Source of the DNA: Paenibacillus sp. Root444D2
GTDB lineage: Bacteria > Bacillota > Bacilli > Paenibacillales > NBRC-103111
DNA: 64,000 bases
Assembly: GCF_001426375.1 (NCBI RefSeq)
Contig: NZ_LMEO01000001.1
Location: 2,840-66,839 of the forward strand
Direction: 5' to 3'
The notes beneath the pieces were generated by a model that searched no databases, was not told the DNA's origin, and worked only from the letters and a program-made list of their open reading frames with translations. Below, piece after piece: positions 33,024 to 41,994 of the stretch. Position 1 is the first letter of the stretch, and the number at the start of each line of letters is the position of its first letter. A program made the translations under genes and the position numbers.

Positions 33024-33061
33024 GCTGCCAAACATTTTGCAGTTGCTATTTTTTTGGCAGC
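33024..33061. promoter_or_regulatory. Candidate upstream activating site between divergent sigma-54 promoters
   Basis: GCTGCCAAA (33024-33032) and TTTGGCAGC (33053-33061) form a perfect 9-bp inverted repeat with a 20-bp gap. It lies 54 bp from one sigma-54 promoter and 62 bp from the other, where an enhancer for both would be expected. Confidence 0.6.
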
Positions 33062-33122
33062 AAAAAATTAGAAATCATACGGTATTGCCTGCTTTCAGCA
33101 CAAACCATGATCTCGTTGCAGT

Positions 33123-33138
33123 TGGCACCATTTTTGCA
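33123..33138 (+). promoter_or_regulatory. Sigma-54 promoter of ablB
   Basis: TGGCAC (33123-33128), 5 bases, TTGCA (33134-33138): exact consensus, 44 bp before the ablB start. It excludes the upstream in-frame start at 33107. Confidence 0.9.
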
Positions 33139-33181
33139 GATAGTTGAATGGAACGATTTTAGGGAGAAAGGGGAATGCTGG

Positions 33182-34039
33182 ATGCCAAGTCATCTCCCAA
33201 CGTATTTAAATCAGGTAGAAAATGGCGAGGATTTTACAGTAAGCTTTTGCCTCGATTTTTTTAACAAAAGATTGCGGGTGGATGACTATCTGGGAAATGT
33301 GGATACCATCTGCAAGCGAATAGTGGAAATTGCCAAAGCAAATGCTTTGACCAAAGTGTTTATTAAATCGCGAGAGGATGACTGGCAAACCTTTCTATCC
33401 AAAGGCTGCATGCTGGAGGGAATTTATAAAGGATATTTCAACGGTCGCGACGCTTACTGTATGGCTCTGTATGATGATCTTGAGCGGCGGACTAGCGATT
33501 ATTGGATGGAGGAGGATCACATTCTCAAGCAAGTGCTGGCTCTTCCCCTCAAGCCCAGTCGCCCCTTGATTCCGGAACAATATACACTGCGTATAGCTCG
33601 GACGGAGGATGCAGAGCGGCTTTCTGGATTATACGATCAAATATTTCAGACGTACCCAACACCGATGAATGATCCTGAATACGTAGAAAAAACAATGCGC
33701 GAGGGTACGATTTATTATCTCGTAGAATCGCCGCATCAACTCATTAGCGCTGCCTCCGCAGAGATCAATAGGGTTTACGCCAATGCAGAAATGACGGATT
33801 GCGCCACACTTCCTGCCTATCGTAATCAAGGACTCATGAGACTGCTTATGCATGCTTTGGAAGATGAATTGATCATGCGAAACATCACTTGCGCTTACTC
33901 CTTATCCAGAGCCCTTTCTTTCGGTATGAATGCCGTTTTCTTCCAGATGGGATACCGTTATTACGGCAGACTTACGAAAAATTGCGATATCTACGATAAA
34001 TTTGAGGATATGAATTTGTGGGCCAAAATGTTGAAGTGA
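33182..34039 (+). CDS. ablB: Beta-lysine N6-acetyltransferase (YodP-like)
   Basis: 285 aa, the usual length for AblB. The C-terminal GNAT domain (about 135-280) has YTLRIARTEDAERLSGLYDQ and the acetyl-CoA-binding segment LPAYRNQGLMRLLMHALE. AblB acetylates beta-lysine made by KamA; in salt-tolerant microbes the product is an osmolyte, whereas here with YodQ, YodT and a CoA transferase nearby it is more likely a pathway intermediate. Start at 33182, 8 bases after GAAAGGGG and downstream of its sigma-54 promoter. It faces sigL tail-to-tail. Confidence 0.9.
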   Translation: MPSHLPTYLNQVENGEDFTVSFCLDFFNKRLRVDDYLGNVDTICKRIVEIAKANALTKVFIKSREDDWQTFLSKGCMLEGIYKGYFNGRDAYCMALYDDLERRTSDYWMEEDHILKQVLALPLKPSRPLIPEQYTLRIARTEDAERLSGLYDQIFQTYPTPMNDPEYVEKTMREGTIYYLVESPHQLISAASAEINRVYANAEMTDCATLPAYRNQGLMRLLMHALEDELIMRNITCAYSLSRALSFGMNAVFFQMGYRYYGRLTKNCDIYDKFEDMNLWAKMLK

Positions 34040-34057
34040 TTTTACCCCCTTTAAAAA

Positions 34058-35383
34058 CTATATGCGTTTCCTTCTCAAGGAAGAAGAAATGCCTAACTCC
34101 TCCCGATATTTGGTCACGGTACGGCGAGAAATTTGAATGCCTTCCTTCCTCATTAGCTCAGCCAACTTTTGGTCGGAGTAAGGCTTCTCATGGTTTTCCC
34201 CATGGATCCATTCCTTTATTCTCGCTTTTACGCGTTCCGAAGACGCAGCATCTCCAAGGTCCATTTGCAAACCGGAGGGAAAGAAGTGCTTCAGCTCGAA
34301 GATGCCCCATGGCGTTTGAGCATATTTGCCAGACGTCGCGCGGCTGACCGTTGATTCATGCACACCTAATTTATCGGCAATACGCTTCAAAGTCATGGGT
34401 TTGAGATGGGAAGCTCCCTTCCAGAAAAAATCGTTCTGTTCCTCCACAATGGCTTGGGCTACGCGGAATATGGTCTTTCGTCTTTGCTCCAAACACTTCA
34501 GGAAGAAACTCGCTGAATTTAATTTACCAAAGAGGAACTTTGTTACCTCATTATTGTCGCTGCTATCCTTCACCATGCGTTCGTAATAACCATTAATCGC
34601 GAGGCGAGGCGACGCTGCTTGATGAATCAACACAACGAGCTGTTCATCTGCCTTTTCGATGATAACCTCGGGAATCATATATGGCACTGTTTCTGTATAA
34701 AATGCTGCGCCAGGCCTAGGATTCAACCCTTTGATCACATCAATCGCAGCCTGAATTTCTTGTGCTGTCACTTGCAGCTTCGTCGACAATTTATGAATGC
34801 GATAATCGGCAACATCCTTCAGATGATTACGAATTAGTATGGATAGTAACGGAAAGCACTCCGACAAGGACTGGACCTGAAGAAGCAGACATTCACTCAA
34901 ATTTCTTGCCCCCACGCCGACGGGCTCGAACCCCTGCAAGATCCTTAGCGCAAGCTCCGCTTGAACAAGATCGACCTTAAACACATCGGAAATTTCATTT
35001 AAGGAGGGTCCCAGATAGCCATTATTATCGAGATTTCCGATCATAAACGCGATCATTTTACGAATGGATGGCGGGATCTTTTTTACAAAGCCCAACTGCT
35101 CCTTTAAATGCCTTTCTAGGGATACCTCATTCGATGCTGCATGATGCAGGGGGTCATAGATGTAATCACTCCTGCCTGCTGCACTATGGTATTTAGGAGA
35201 GGCGCTATAAGCATCCCATTCGTTTCCGGCGAATTCCAATACCGGGTTATCATTCATCTCCTGCTGGACAACCTCCAGCAATTCCGGTGTTGAGAGCTGG
35301 AGAATCGTTATGGCTTTTCGCAATTGCGGAGTTAACCGCAATTTTGCGGCTTGCTGTTGGAACATTCCGTATCCTGGGCGCAT
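34058..35383 (-). CDS. sigL: RNA polymerase sigma-54 factor (SigL)
   Basis: 441 aa. Region I (1-50) is the Gln/Leu-rich activator-interaction part (QAAKLRLTPQLRKAITILQL), then the core-binding domain, a helix-turn-helix (RIADKLGVHESTVSRATSGK) and the RpoN box near the C-terminus (ISRRTVTKYREELGI). It serves TGGCA-TTGC promoters with AAA+ activators. ATG at 35383 follows AGGGGTG. In B. subtilis sigL lies elsewhere; here it borders the lysine island whose three promoters it should recognise. The stops of ablB and sigL are 18 bp apart. Confidence 0.96.
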   Translation of the reverse strand: MRPGYGMFQQQAAKLRLTPQLRKAITILQLSTPELLEVVQQEMNDNPVLEFAGNEWDAYSASPKYHSAAGRSDYIYDPLHHAASNEVSLERHLKEQLGFVKKIPPSIRKMIAFMIGNLDNNGYLGPSLNEISDVFKVDLVQAELALRILQGFEPVGVGARNLSECLLLQVQSLSECFPLLSILIRNHLKDVADYRIHKLSTKLQVTAQEIQAAIDVIKGLNPRPGAAFYTETVPYMIPEVIIEKADEQLVVLIHQAASPRLAINGYYERMVKDSSDNNEVTKFLFGKLNSASFFLKCLEQRRKTIFRVAQAIVEEQNDFFWKGASHLKPMTLKRIADKLGVHESTVSRATSGKYAQTPWGIFELKHFFPSGLQMDLGDAASSERVKARIKEWIHGENHEKPYSDQKLAELMRKEGIQISRRTVTKYREELGISSSLRRKRI

Positions 35384-35537
35384 GTACATCACCCCTTTAT
35401 GTTTATTGCTTCTATATGTATTCAAGTTCGATCCCTTTTTGTCCATTTCGACTAGAAAGAAAGGGCAATCCAAAAAATCATATTTGGATGTTCGGCCTCT
35501 CCCCATTTTTGTACAGCTAAGGTAACCAGGATTTGCT

Positions 35538-35880
35538 GAGGAACTACGACGCGCTAATTGGCCGAAAAACGCCCGATATCATGAGGAAGAGAAACACGAT
35601 GCTTTTTTTTCGGTTTTTTGCCATAGGATTAAAACCATTGGAGCAAATACAATGAAATCCAACATCTTTTTCGTGAATACACGATTTCATTGGATACTAT
35701 GCAATGGGATTTTCCACTAAGCCTAATCACAAGCCATTTTCGAAAAAAACATTGTAATTACTCCAACGGAAATGCTTATAAACATTTTATTTAGGCAATC
35801 CTATTGGATATTGTGCAACAGAATCTGACATCCTTAAACGGATTATTTAGCGGAACGTCAGTGTTTAGAAGAACATGAGA
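35538..35880. repeat. Intergenic repeat cluster, related to the one after kamA
   Basis: GAGGAACTACGACGCGCTAA (from 35539) resembles the 26737 element, and GCGGAACGTCAG (about 35851) resembles its inner part. TTGGATACTATGCAA (about 35692) and TTGGATATTGTGCAA (about 35804) are direct repeats of each other, and an inverted partner AATGAAATCCAA lies near 35653. Confidence 0.6.
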
Positions 35881-36085
35881 GACCGTCGAATTTCTCAGAT
35901 TGAATCACTTCCTATGCTTCCTTCTGCTAAAGGTACATAAAGCTCATAGTAAAAAACTTGGTCATTACCATGAAGACCCCTTCGTCCAGCAGAAGCTGCG
36001 ACCAAGGGGCATTGCTGCATGTACTTCCGAAGCTTCTCGGCAGGTTAACACCTTTCTTTCCCTTGCAATCGACAGAAAAATAAAA

Positions 36086-36121
36086 AAATGAGAAAGCAAG
36101 AATAACTTGCCGCCTCATTTT
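36086..36121 (-). terminator. Terminator of the dpp-ykf operon
   Basis: AAAATGAG pairs with CTCATTTT, with an inner GCAAG/CTTGC pair; minus-strand tail TTTTTTATTTTT. It lies 40 bp after ykfC. Confidence 0.8.
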
Positions 36122-36160
36122 AACGATACTGACTATAATACGATCAAGTAATTTGCTGCA

Positions 36161-37084
36161 TTATCCCCAATACCTCCTGGACACGCAGTGCTCTTTGGCT
36201 AACTTATAGCTGCTTAAATCCATAATTTCAATTGATTTGATCGATTCAGGGGAATGGATCATCCGATTGTCTCCGGCATAGATCCCTACATGGTGAATAG
36301 CTCCTTTGCCTTCTTCATAAGCGAAAAAGAGCAAATCCCCCGGTTCCAGCTGTTCCTTTGCAATGAGCATTCCCTGCTTAGCTTGGTCAGAGGCGTCTCT
36401 TGGAATCGAAATCCCAAAATATCTGTGCATGCTATAAGCAAAACCGGAGCAATCGTAGCCAAATGAGGACATTCCGCCCCATAAATAAGGCAGATCAAGA
36501 AATCTTCTCCCCTGCTCCACAATTCCACATCCGATGTGGCCTTCACCAGGTTCGGGGATCAGAGAGCCATCGCTCAAGCGGACCTCGTTCGCTTTTAAAT
36601 AACCAGCACCCTCTGGTGTCTTCACTTTTACCCATTGTTCAGTTTCATCAAGGACAGGAAGAGAGGTCAGATAGCTCAACTCGATCGAGCGTTCGGACGG
36701 ATTCCGATACAGCCACGCTTGAGCTGTTATCACTTCCGCTCTCTTCAAGCCAGCTGGGGCTTCCGGCTCTATAACCAGCTGGCATCTTGGCACCCAGCCG
36801 GGGTATCCCAAAGCTTCTTTGCGTGTTCCCTGCTGCGGAATGAGCACTTTGATCCAATCTTCCAGTTCTTCTGCAACCAGCACGGAGGTACCATAAAGAA
36901 TTTGAGTCTGAATCCGGTTCCCTTCCCACAAATCCAGCTTATCGTCTATCGTCATGCGCCTCAGCCATTCTCTAATTTCAACCGGATGCTTTAGAGCAGA
37001 TTCATCCAAAGGCCTAGGAGATTCCGGCTTCGTCCAAACCGTTGCGACAGAAACAGCGACTATCATCCGTTTCTGCATACTCAT
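36161..37084 (-). CDS. ykfC: NlpC/P60 peptidase YkfC (gamma-D-Glu-diamino acid endopeptidase)
   Basis: 307 aa. Two SH3b-like modules (about 1-170) precede an NlpC/P60 domain with the catalytic Cys in SSFGYDCSGFAYSMHRYFGI and His in GAIHHVGIYAGD. The enzyme cuts gamma-D-Glu-meso-DAP bonds in murein peptides; no signal peptide is seen, so it should work on imported peptides in the cytoplasm, as YkfC does. Its ATG overlaps the ykfB stop (ATGA). Last gene of the dpp-ykf operon. Confidence 0.93.
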   Translation of the reverse strand: MSMQKRMIVAVSVATVWTKPESPRPLDESALKHPVEIREWLRRMTIDDKLDLWEGNRIQTQILYGTSVLVAEELEDWIKVLIPQQGTRKEALGYPGWVPRCQLVIEPEAPAGLKRAEVITAQAWLYRNPSERSIELSYLTSLPVLDETEQWVKVKTPEGAGYLKANEVRLSDGSLIPEPGEGHIGCGIVEQGRRFLDLPYLWGGMSSFGYDCSGFAYSMHRYFGISIPRDASDQAKQGMLIAKEQLEPGDLLFFAYEEGKGAIHHVGIYAGDNRMIHSPESIKSIEIMDLSSYKLAKEHCVSRRYWG

Positions 37085-38181
37085 GACCCCACTACACTTT
37101 CGCTGGGTACCACATCACGAATACCAAGGCCTGCTTCTTTCGGGAAGGTCATCATTCTGCCGTCGTACTTCACACCGCCAACCACAATATCGTTAAGCAT
37201 CATGAGCGGGGCATCGAAATCGAACCGTGTAATGTTCTTCTTGCTAGCTGCCAGATGAGCTGCTGCTGTCACAGCCACACGAGATTCGATCATGCTTCCA
37301 ACCATACACTCGACACCGAATTCTTCTGCGATATGGTTAATAATTTGCGCTTTGTAAATTCCGCCGGATTTCATCAGCTTGATATTAATCAGATCGGCTG
37401 CGCGGTGTTTCAGCACTTCAAAGGCTTGTGCCGGAGAAAACACACTTTCATCTGCCATAATGGGGGTTTCAACGCTATCTGTAACCATTTTCAGCCCTTC
37501 TATGTCGTTAGCCTTCACCGGCTGTTCTACCAATTCAATATCAAGCCCCAAATCCTCCATGCGGCGGATCGTCCGGATGGCGTCCTTTACCTGCCACCCC
37601 TGATTCGCATCTATGCGAATTTTCACACTGCTGCCGACACAGCTGCGGATTTCCTTCATTCTTTCAATATCCTCTTGGATATCATCTTTACCTACCTTAA
37701 TCTTCAATACATTGAAGCCTTCCCGCACATAACGGATAGCGTCTTCTCCCATTTCCTTAGGTGAATTGACGCTTACCGTGTAATCTGTTTCTATGTGATC
37801 CTTATATCCACCGAGGAACTGGTACAATGGCAGACCGCAATACTGAGCTACCAGATCGTAAATAGCCATATCTACAGCCGCTTTGGCACTGCTGCTGCCA
37901 ATCATCGAATGATGAATCTCCTGAAGAATACGTTCGTACGCCAGTAGGTTTTTGCCAATGAGTAAAGGAGTGAACGTATTTACAATTGCCGAATGGATAC
38001 TATCCAAGCTGTCGCCGGTTATTACGATCGTTGCCGGTGCCTCTCCCCATCCGACTCTGCCATCGTTAGCCTGAATCCGAACGATGATAGACTCCGTTTT
38101 ATACACCGTACGCAGTGCTGTTTTAAATGGCTTAATGAGCGGAGTCGATTGCCGCATTACTTCAACACTTTGAATGTTCAT
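37081..38181 (-). CDS. ykfB: L-Ala-D/L-Glu epimerase
   Basis: 366 aa, enolase superfamily. The base Lys sits in NVLKIKVGKDD (about residue 160), metal ligands in RIDANQGW and ELVEQPVK, and the second Lys in LINIKLMKSGG. It epimerises L-Ala-D-Glu, the dipeptide freed from murein, to L-Ala-L-Glu, which peptidases can use. AGGAGG precedes the ATG. Located between ykfA and ykfC as in B. subtilis. Confidence 0.95.
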   Translation of the reverse strand: MNIQSVEVMRQSTPLIKPFKTALRTVYKTESIIVRIQANDGRVGWGEAPATIVITGDSLDSIHSAIVNTFTPLLIGKNLLAYERILQEIHHSMIGSSSAKAAVDMAIYDLVAQYCGLPLYQFLGGYKDHIETDYTVSVNSPKEMGEDAIRYVREGFNVLKIKVGKDDIQEDIERMKEIRSCVGSSVKIRIDANQGWQVKDAIRTIRRMEDLGLDIELVEQPVKANDIEGLKMVTDSVETPIMADESVFSPAQAFEVLKHRAADLINIKLMKSGGIYKAQIINHIAEEFGVECMVGSMIESRVAVTAAAHLAASKKNITRFDFDAPLMMLNDIVVGGVKYDGRMMTFPKEAGLGIRDVVPSESVVGS

Positions 38182-38258
38182 GTTTGCCTCCTGAAAGTTT
38201 TGTGCAGCTATGCAAGCGAAGCGGGCTTATGCCACAAAACGACTTCGGAAGCATAAGC

Positions 38259-39191
38259 TTATGCCTCTACACCGGGTTCCGTAAATGCCAGCAGCTTATC
38301 ATAAGTACTCATTTTTGCCCTTATGCCAATCGGAACCGCAATATTGGGAGAGCAGTGGCCGATCTTAAATCCAGCGAGTGTCGGCTTCCCTGCAGAAACG
38401 ATGTGATCGTTAAATATTTGCTCTAAAGTAAACGACACCTTCCGTTTGTTCGGCACGCAATTGTTAAAATCGCAGATCAGAATGCCGGCCGCATCGGCGA
38501 ATTTACCTGCTAGCCTTAACTGGTTTAACATCCGATCCAACCTATAGGGCTCTTCGTCAATATCTTCAATAAAAAAGAGTTTCCCCCGCGTGTCCAGCTC
38601 ATAAGGAGTACCAAGCGTACTAACAATCAAAGAAATGTTCCCGCCCACGAGGGCCCCGAACGCTTCTCCTTCAACTAAGGTTTGCAGAGGGGAAATCTCC
38701 TCCGTATAGTGAAGAATAGACGGACGTAGAAGCATTTCATAATTTTGAATCGTGAGCGGGTGCACATCCTCTTTTCCCAGATCGATCAACATCGGACCAT
38801 GAAAAGTAACCAGACCCGCGAAACGTCCTATCGCCGCATGTAGAAAAGTGATGTCGCTATAGCCCCAGAAAATCTTCGGATTAGCTCGAATGAGTTCATA
38901 GTCTAGCATATCCGCTATTCTTCCCGTACCGTAACCGCCACGCGCACAAATGATCCCTTTGATCGCCGGATCGGCGAACATAGCATTCAATTCCGCTGCC
39001 CGCTGCTCATCCGTTCCTGCCAGATAGCCATACCGCATAGAGAGGGTATCTCCCAGCCGCACATGGAGCCCCAGCTCCTCCAGATAGGACGAAGCCGCTT
39101 TCACTTGATCCTTGTCAGCCCAACTCGCCGGGGCCGTTATGGCTACCGTATCGCCAGGGTTTAACCGCTGAGGCTTTATAAGCTCAACCAT
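38259..39191 (-). CDS. ykfA: LD-carboxypeptidase (peptidase family S66)
   Basis: 310 aa. S66 features: AITAPASWADKDQV at the start, ICARGGYGTGRIADMLDYEL, the nucleophile Ser in IFWGYSDITFLHAAIG, and the late Glu/His region ending in GFKIGHCSPNIAVPIG. It removes the terminal D-Ala of murein tetrapeptides. ATG at 39191 is preceded by AAGGAGTG. Operon member between dppE and ykfB. Confidence 0.94.
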   Translation of the reverse strand: MVELIKPQRLNPGDTVAITAPASWADKDQVKAASSYLEELGLHVRLGDTLSMRYGYLAGTDEQRAAELNAMFADPAIKGIICARGGYGTGRIADMLDYELIRANPKIFWGYSDITFLHAAIGRFAGLVTFHGPMLIDLGKEDVHPLTIQNYEMLLRPSILHYTEEISPLQTLVEGEAFGALVGGNISLIVSTLGTPYELDTRGKLFFIEDIDEEPYRLDRMLNQLRLAGKFADAAGILICDFNNCVPNKRKVSFTLEQIFNDHIVSAGKPTLAGFKIGHCSPNIAVPIGIRAKMSTYDKLLAFTEPGVEA

Positions 39192-39267
39192 CAACGAAGC
39201 ACTCCTTTCACGACTGAAAAAAAAGGGAGAAGCACCTCTTACAGGTGCATCCCTTGATCATCCGATT

Positions 39268-40911
39268 TTATTTCAAATCTGCCCACTTAAAGTCGAGGAA
39301 GCCGAAAGCGTGTCTAACGACGCCTTCCAATTTTTCGCTTTGCAGGTAAGTGGAGTTATAGAAATAAAGCGGCAGAACTGGAGCTTCGTCCATCAAAATC
39401 TTCTCTGCATCGTGCATCATTTTGTATCGTTTAGCCTCGTCAGATTCTACATATGCGTCTTTGATCAATTTATCATAAGAAGCATTAACCCACCCTGTTC
39501 GGCTGAACGGATTCGTCGATTGGAAGCCGTCCAGGAAGTTGATCGGATCTGCAAAGTCAGGAAGGAACGAAGAACGGGACAATTGCAGCTGCAGAGCCTT
39601 TTGTTCGGTAGTCAGAACTTTACCTTCTTTATTTGCCAGTTTCACATCGATACCTAGGTTATCTTTGAGCATAGCTTGAAGCGTTTGAGCGATCCGTTGA
39701 CTCACATCATTCGTGTTATAAGTTAAAGTAACTTCAGGCAGCTTCGTGTATCCAGCTTCCTGCATCCCTTTTTCCAAAAGCTTTTTCGCTTCGGCTGCAT
39801 CAAACTTGATTAGGCTGCCGCCAACCGTGCGGAAGTCTCCACCCGCAGGATCCTTTAGTCCAGGAGATACATAACCGTCTGCCGGTTTCTGCTTTTGCTT
39901 TAATACCAAGTCTACAAGCTTTTGTCTGTCTACAGCCGCAACAAAAGCTTTACGAATGTTGACGTTATTGAAAGGTGCCATTTTCACATTAAAGCGGTAG
40001 AACGCAGTTCCTGCGGCATCTTCAACCTTCACTTTGTTTTCAGCAAACAATTTATCGCTCATGTCAGCCGGAATGGATCCGGTTGTATGAAGCTCGCCAG
40101 TAGTGAACAGCTGGTAAGCGGTGTTGGTATCATTGATCATTTTGAAAGTAACACCCGTCAGTTTTACGTTTGCGGCATCCCAGTACTGGTCGTTTTTCAC
40201 CATTTTCAGCTCGCTATCGTGCTTCCATTCGGTAATTTTGAACGGCCCGTTACTTACAATCGTAGCCGCTTCGCCGGCCCATTTGGCGTTGCTTTCAACT
40301 GTTGCCTTATGTACCGGGAAGAACGCCGGACTGGATACCATGCCAATCAGCCAAGAAGCAGGCTGTGTCAAAGCAACTTCAAGTGTCTTGTCATCCAGAG
40401 CCTTAATTTTCACATCGCCCTCTGTCCCCTTACCGGAGTTGAAAGCTTCTGCACCTTCAATGGGATATGCGAGGAAAGCTGCGTCCGAAGCAGTTTTCGG
40501 ATCCAACAGACGCTTCCATGCATACTCAAAGTCGGCAGCTTTTACAGGATCTCCATTGGACCACTTCATACCGTCACGAAGCGTGAACGTGTACTTTTTC
40601 CCATCGGGAGTGACTTTCCACTCTTTCGCCATAGCTGGCTCAGGAGAGTGGTTCTTGCCAAGACGCGTCAATCCCTCAAACGCGTTGTTGACAATATCAT
40701 AAGAAACTTGGTCAAACCCTTTCGGAGGATCGAGGGATGTCGGTTCTTTTAAGTTGTTGTAAAGGAGAATTTTGGACTTCGTTTCTTTGGCTGCTTCCGT
40801 CTGTTTGGCTCCAGACTCTTGCGTTCCGGACCCTGGATCTTTGCTGCATCCGGCTAATAACGTACCGATAACCAATACGGAGCTGATTAGCATTGCTGAA
40901 ACTTTTTTCAT
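39268..40911 (-). CDS. dppE: Dipeptide/murein-peptide-binding lipoprotein
   Basis: 547 aa, solute-binding protein family 5. Lipoprotein signal with lipobox LLAGC (Cys about residue 22). SLDPPKGFDQVSYDIVNNAF and KAADFEYAWKRLLDP are typical of OppA/DppE proteins. It captures peptides outside the cell for the DppBCD permease. ATG at 40911 follows GGGGAGAA; GTG two codons earlier is unlikely. Most Paenibacillus carry several paralogues, but the operon context points to DppE. Confidence 0.93.
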   Translation of the reverse strand: MKKVSAMLISSVLVIGTLLAGCSKDPGSGTQESGAKQTEAAKETKSKILLYNNLKEPTSLDPPKGFDQVSYDIVNNAFEGLTRLGKNHSPEPAMAKEWKVTPDGKKYTFTLRDGMKWSNGDPVKAADFEYAWKRLLDPKTASDAAFLAYPIEGAEAFNSGKGTEGDVKIKALDDKTLEVALTQPASWLIGMVSSPAFFPVHKATVESNAKWAGEAATIVSNGPFKITEWKHDSELKMVKNDQYWDAANVKLTGVTFKMINDTNTAYQLFTTGELHTTGSIPADMSDKLFAENKVKVEDAAGTAFYRFNVKMAPFNNVNIRKAFVAAVDRQKLVDLVLKQKQKPADGYVSPGLKDPAGGDFRTVGGSLIKFDAAEAKKLLEKGMQEAGYTKLPEVTLTYNTNDVSQRIAQTLQAMLKDNLGIDVKLANKEGKVLTTEQKALQLQLSRSSFLPDFADPINFLDGFQSTNPFSRTGWVNASYDKLIKDAYVESDEAKRYKMMHDAEKILMDEAPVLPLYFYNSTYLQSEKLEGVVRHAFGFLDFKWADLK

Positions 40912-40942
40912 GAGCACTTCTCCCCTTCGTTCATGATCTTAT

Positions 40943-41989
40943 TTATCCTAGAGCCGACATCATGTTACTCTTCATCGGCGGCTGGAATACAAATTGAGAG
41001 CGCGGATCCTGAAGCCAGCAGGCAACCGAGTGGCTGCTCGATACAGCAGTCTGCTCCGGCTGATAGGCACCGCATACTTCCATGGCATAACTGCAGCGCG
41101 CTGCAAAAGCGCAGCCTTTGGGCGGAGCAAACAGATCCGGCGGTGTTCCCGCAATCGGTGTAAGCGGAAGCGACTTATCTGTGTCCAGACGCGGCATGGA
41201 AGCTAGCAGCCCTTTGGTGTAGGGATGCTGCGGATTATGGAACAGCTCATCCACTGTCCCTGCTTCAACGACCTTACCGGCATACATCACATTGACCCGA
41301 TCGGCCATATTCGCAACAACACCAAGGTCATGCGTGATGATGATAATGGAAACACCAGTTTTCTTCTGGAGCATTTTGAACAGCTCAATGATTTGGGCTT
41401 GAATAGTGACATCTAGAGCCGTAGTCGGCTCGTCTGCAATCAGTACGGAAGGCTTGCACACCGCTGCGATAGCGATCATAATCCGCTGTCTCATACCTCC
41501 GCTGAACTCATGCAAATACTGCTTCAAACGCATCTCGGGGTTGGAAATGCCTACCAGACCGAGCATTTCAGTTGCTTGTTTACGGGCTTCTGCACGCGAT
41601 ATTTTCTGATGGCGGATGATTCCTTCCATAATCTGCTCACCGATGGAGATGGTGGGATTTAAGGCTGTCATCGCATCTTGGAAAATCATTGAAATTTCAG
41701 AGCCTCTTAGCTCTCGCAGCTGCTTCTCACTGAGTAATGTCAGTTCCCTGCCCTTATAGCGGATGCTGCCTTGGCTGATCTTCGAGCTATGCTCGGGAAG
41801 AAGGCGCGTCATGCTGCGGGCGGTTACACTTTTACCGCAGCCGGACTCACCTACAATAGCCAAAGTCTCTCCCTTACCTAGCATAAAGCTGACTCCGCGA
41901 ACCGCCTTCACTTCTCCACCATGTGTGGTGAACGAGACATGAAGATTGTCCACTTCCAATAGAACGTCGGACGAGTTCGTTGCATTCAC
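40943..41989 (-). CDS. dppD: Peptide ABC transporter ATP-binding protein
   Basis: 348 aa. Walker A GESGCGKS at 45-52, signature EFSGGMRQRIMIAIA, Walker B PSVLIADEPTTALDV. The C-terminal oligopeptide-transporter extension has a Cys set (GCAFAARCSYAMEVC). GTG start after AGGAGGTAGCC. Only one ATPase is encoded in the operon, as in B. subtilis, where DppD may act as a homodimer or with OppF-like proteins. Confidence 0.95.
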   Translation of the reverse strand: MNATNSSDVLLEVDNLHVSFTTHGGEVKAVRGVSFMLGKGETLAIVGESGCGKSVTARSMTRLLPEHSSKISQGSIRYKGRELTLLSEKQLRELRGSEISMIFQDAMTALNPTISIGEQIMEGIIRHQKISRAEARKQATEMLGLVGISNPEMRLKQYLHEFSGGMRQRIMIAIAAVCKPSVLIADEPTTALDVTIQAQIIELFKMLQKKTGVSIIIITHDLGVVANMADRVNVMYAGKVVEAGTVDELFHNPQHPYTKGLLASMPRLDTDKSLPLTPIAGTPPDLFAPPKGCAFAARCSYAMEVCGAYQPEQTAVSSSHSVACWLQDPRSQFVFQPPMKSNMMSALG

Positions 41990-41994
41990 GTTGG

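Larger units (their letters stand above)
35384..36160. other. Intergenic region between sigL and ykfC
   Basis: No convincing gene. It contains an array of imperfect repeats (35538-35880) and the terminator of the dpp-ykf operon (36086-36121). Confidence 0.55.

Noticed and set aside
33107-33181. 25-codon N-terminal extension of AblB
   Set aside because: It would cover the sigma-54 promoter and its transcription start region.
35900-36118. Small frames on both strands near 36 kb
   Set aside because: They overlap each other, have no ribosome binding site and cover the operon terminator.
39922-40752. 276-codon frame antisense to dppE
   Set aside because: It lies wholly inside a well-recognised gene, has no protein-like motif, and dppE clearly is the coding strand.
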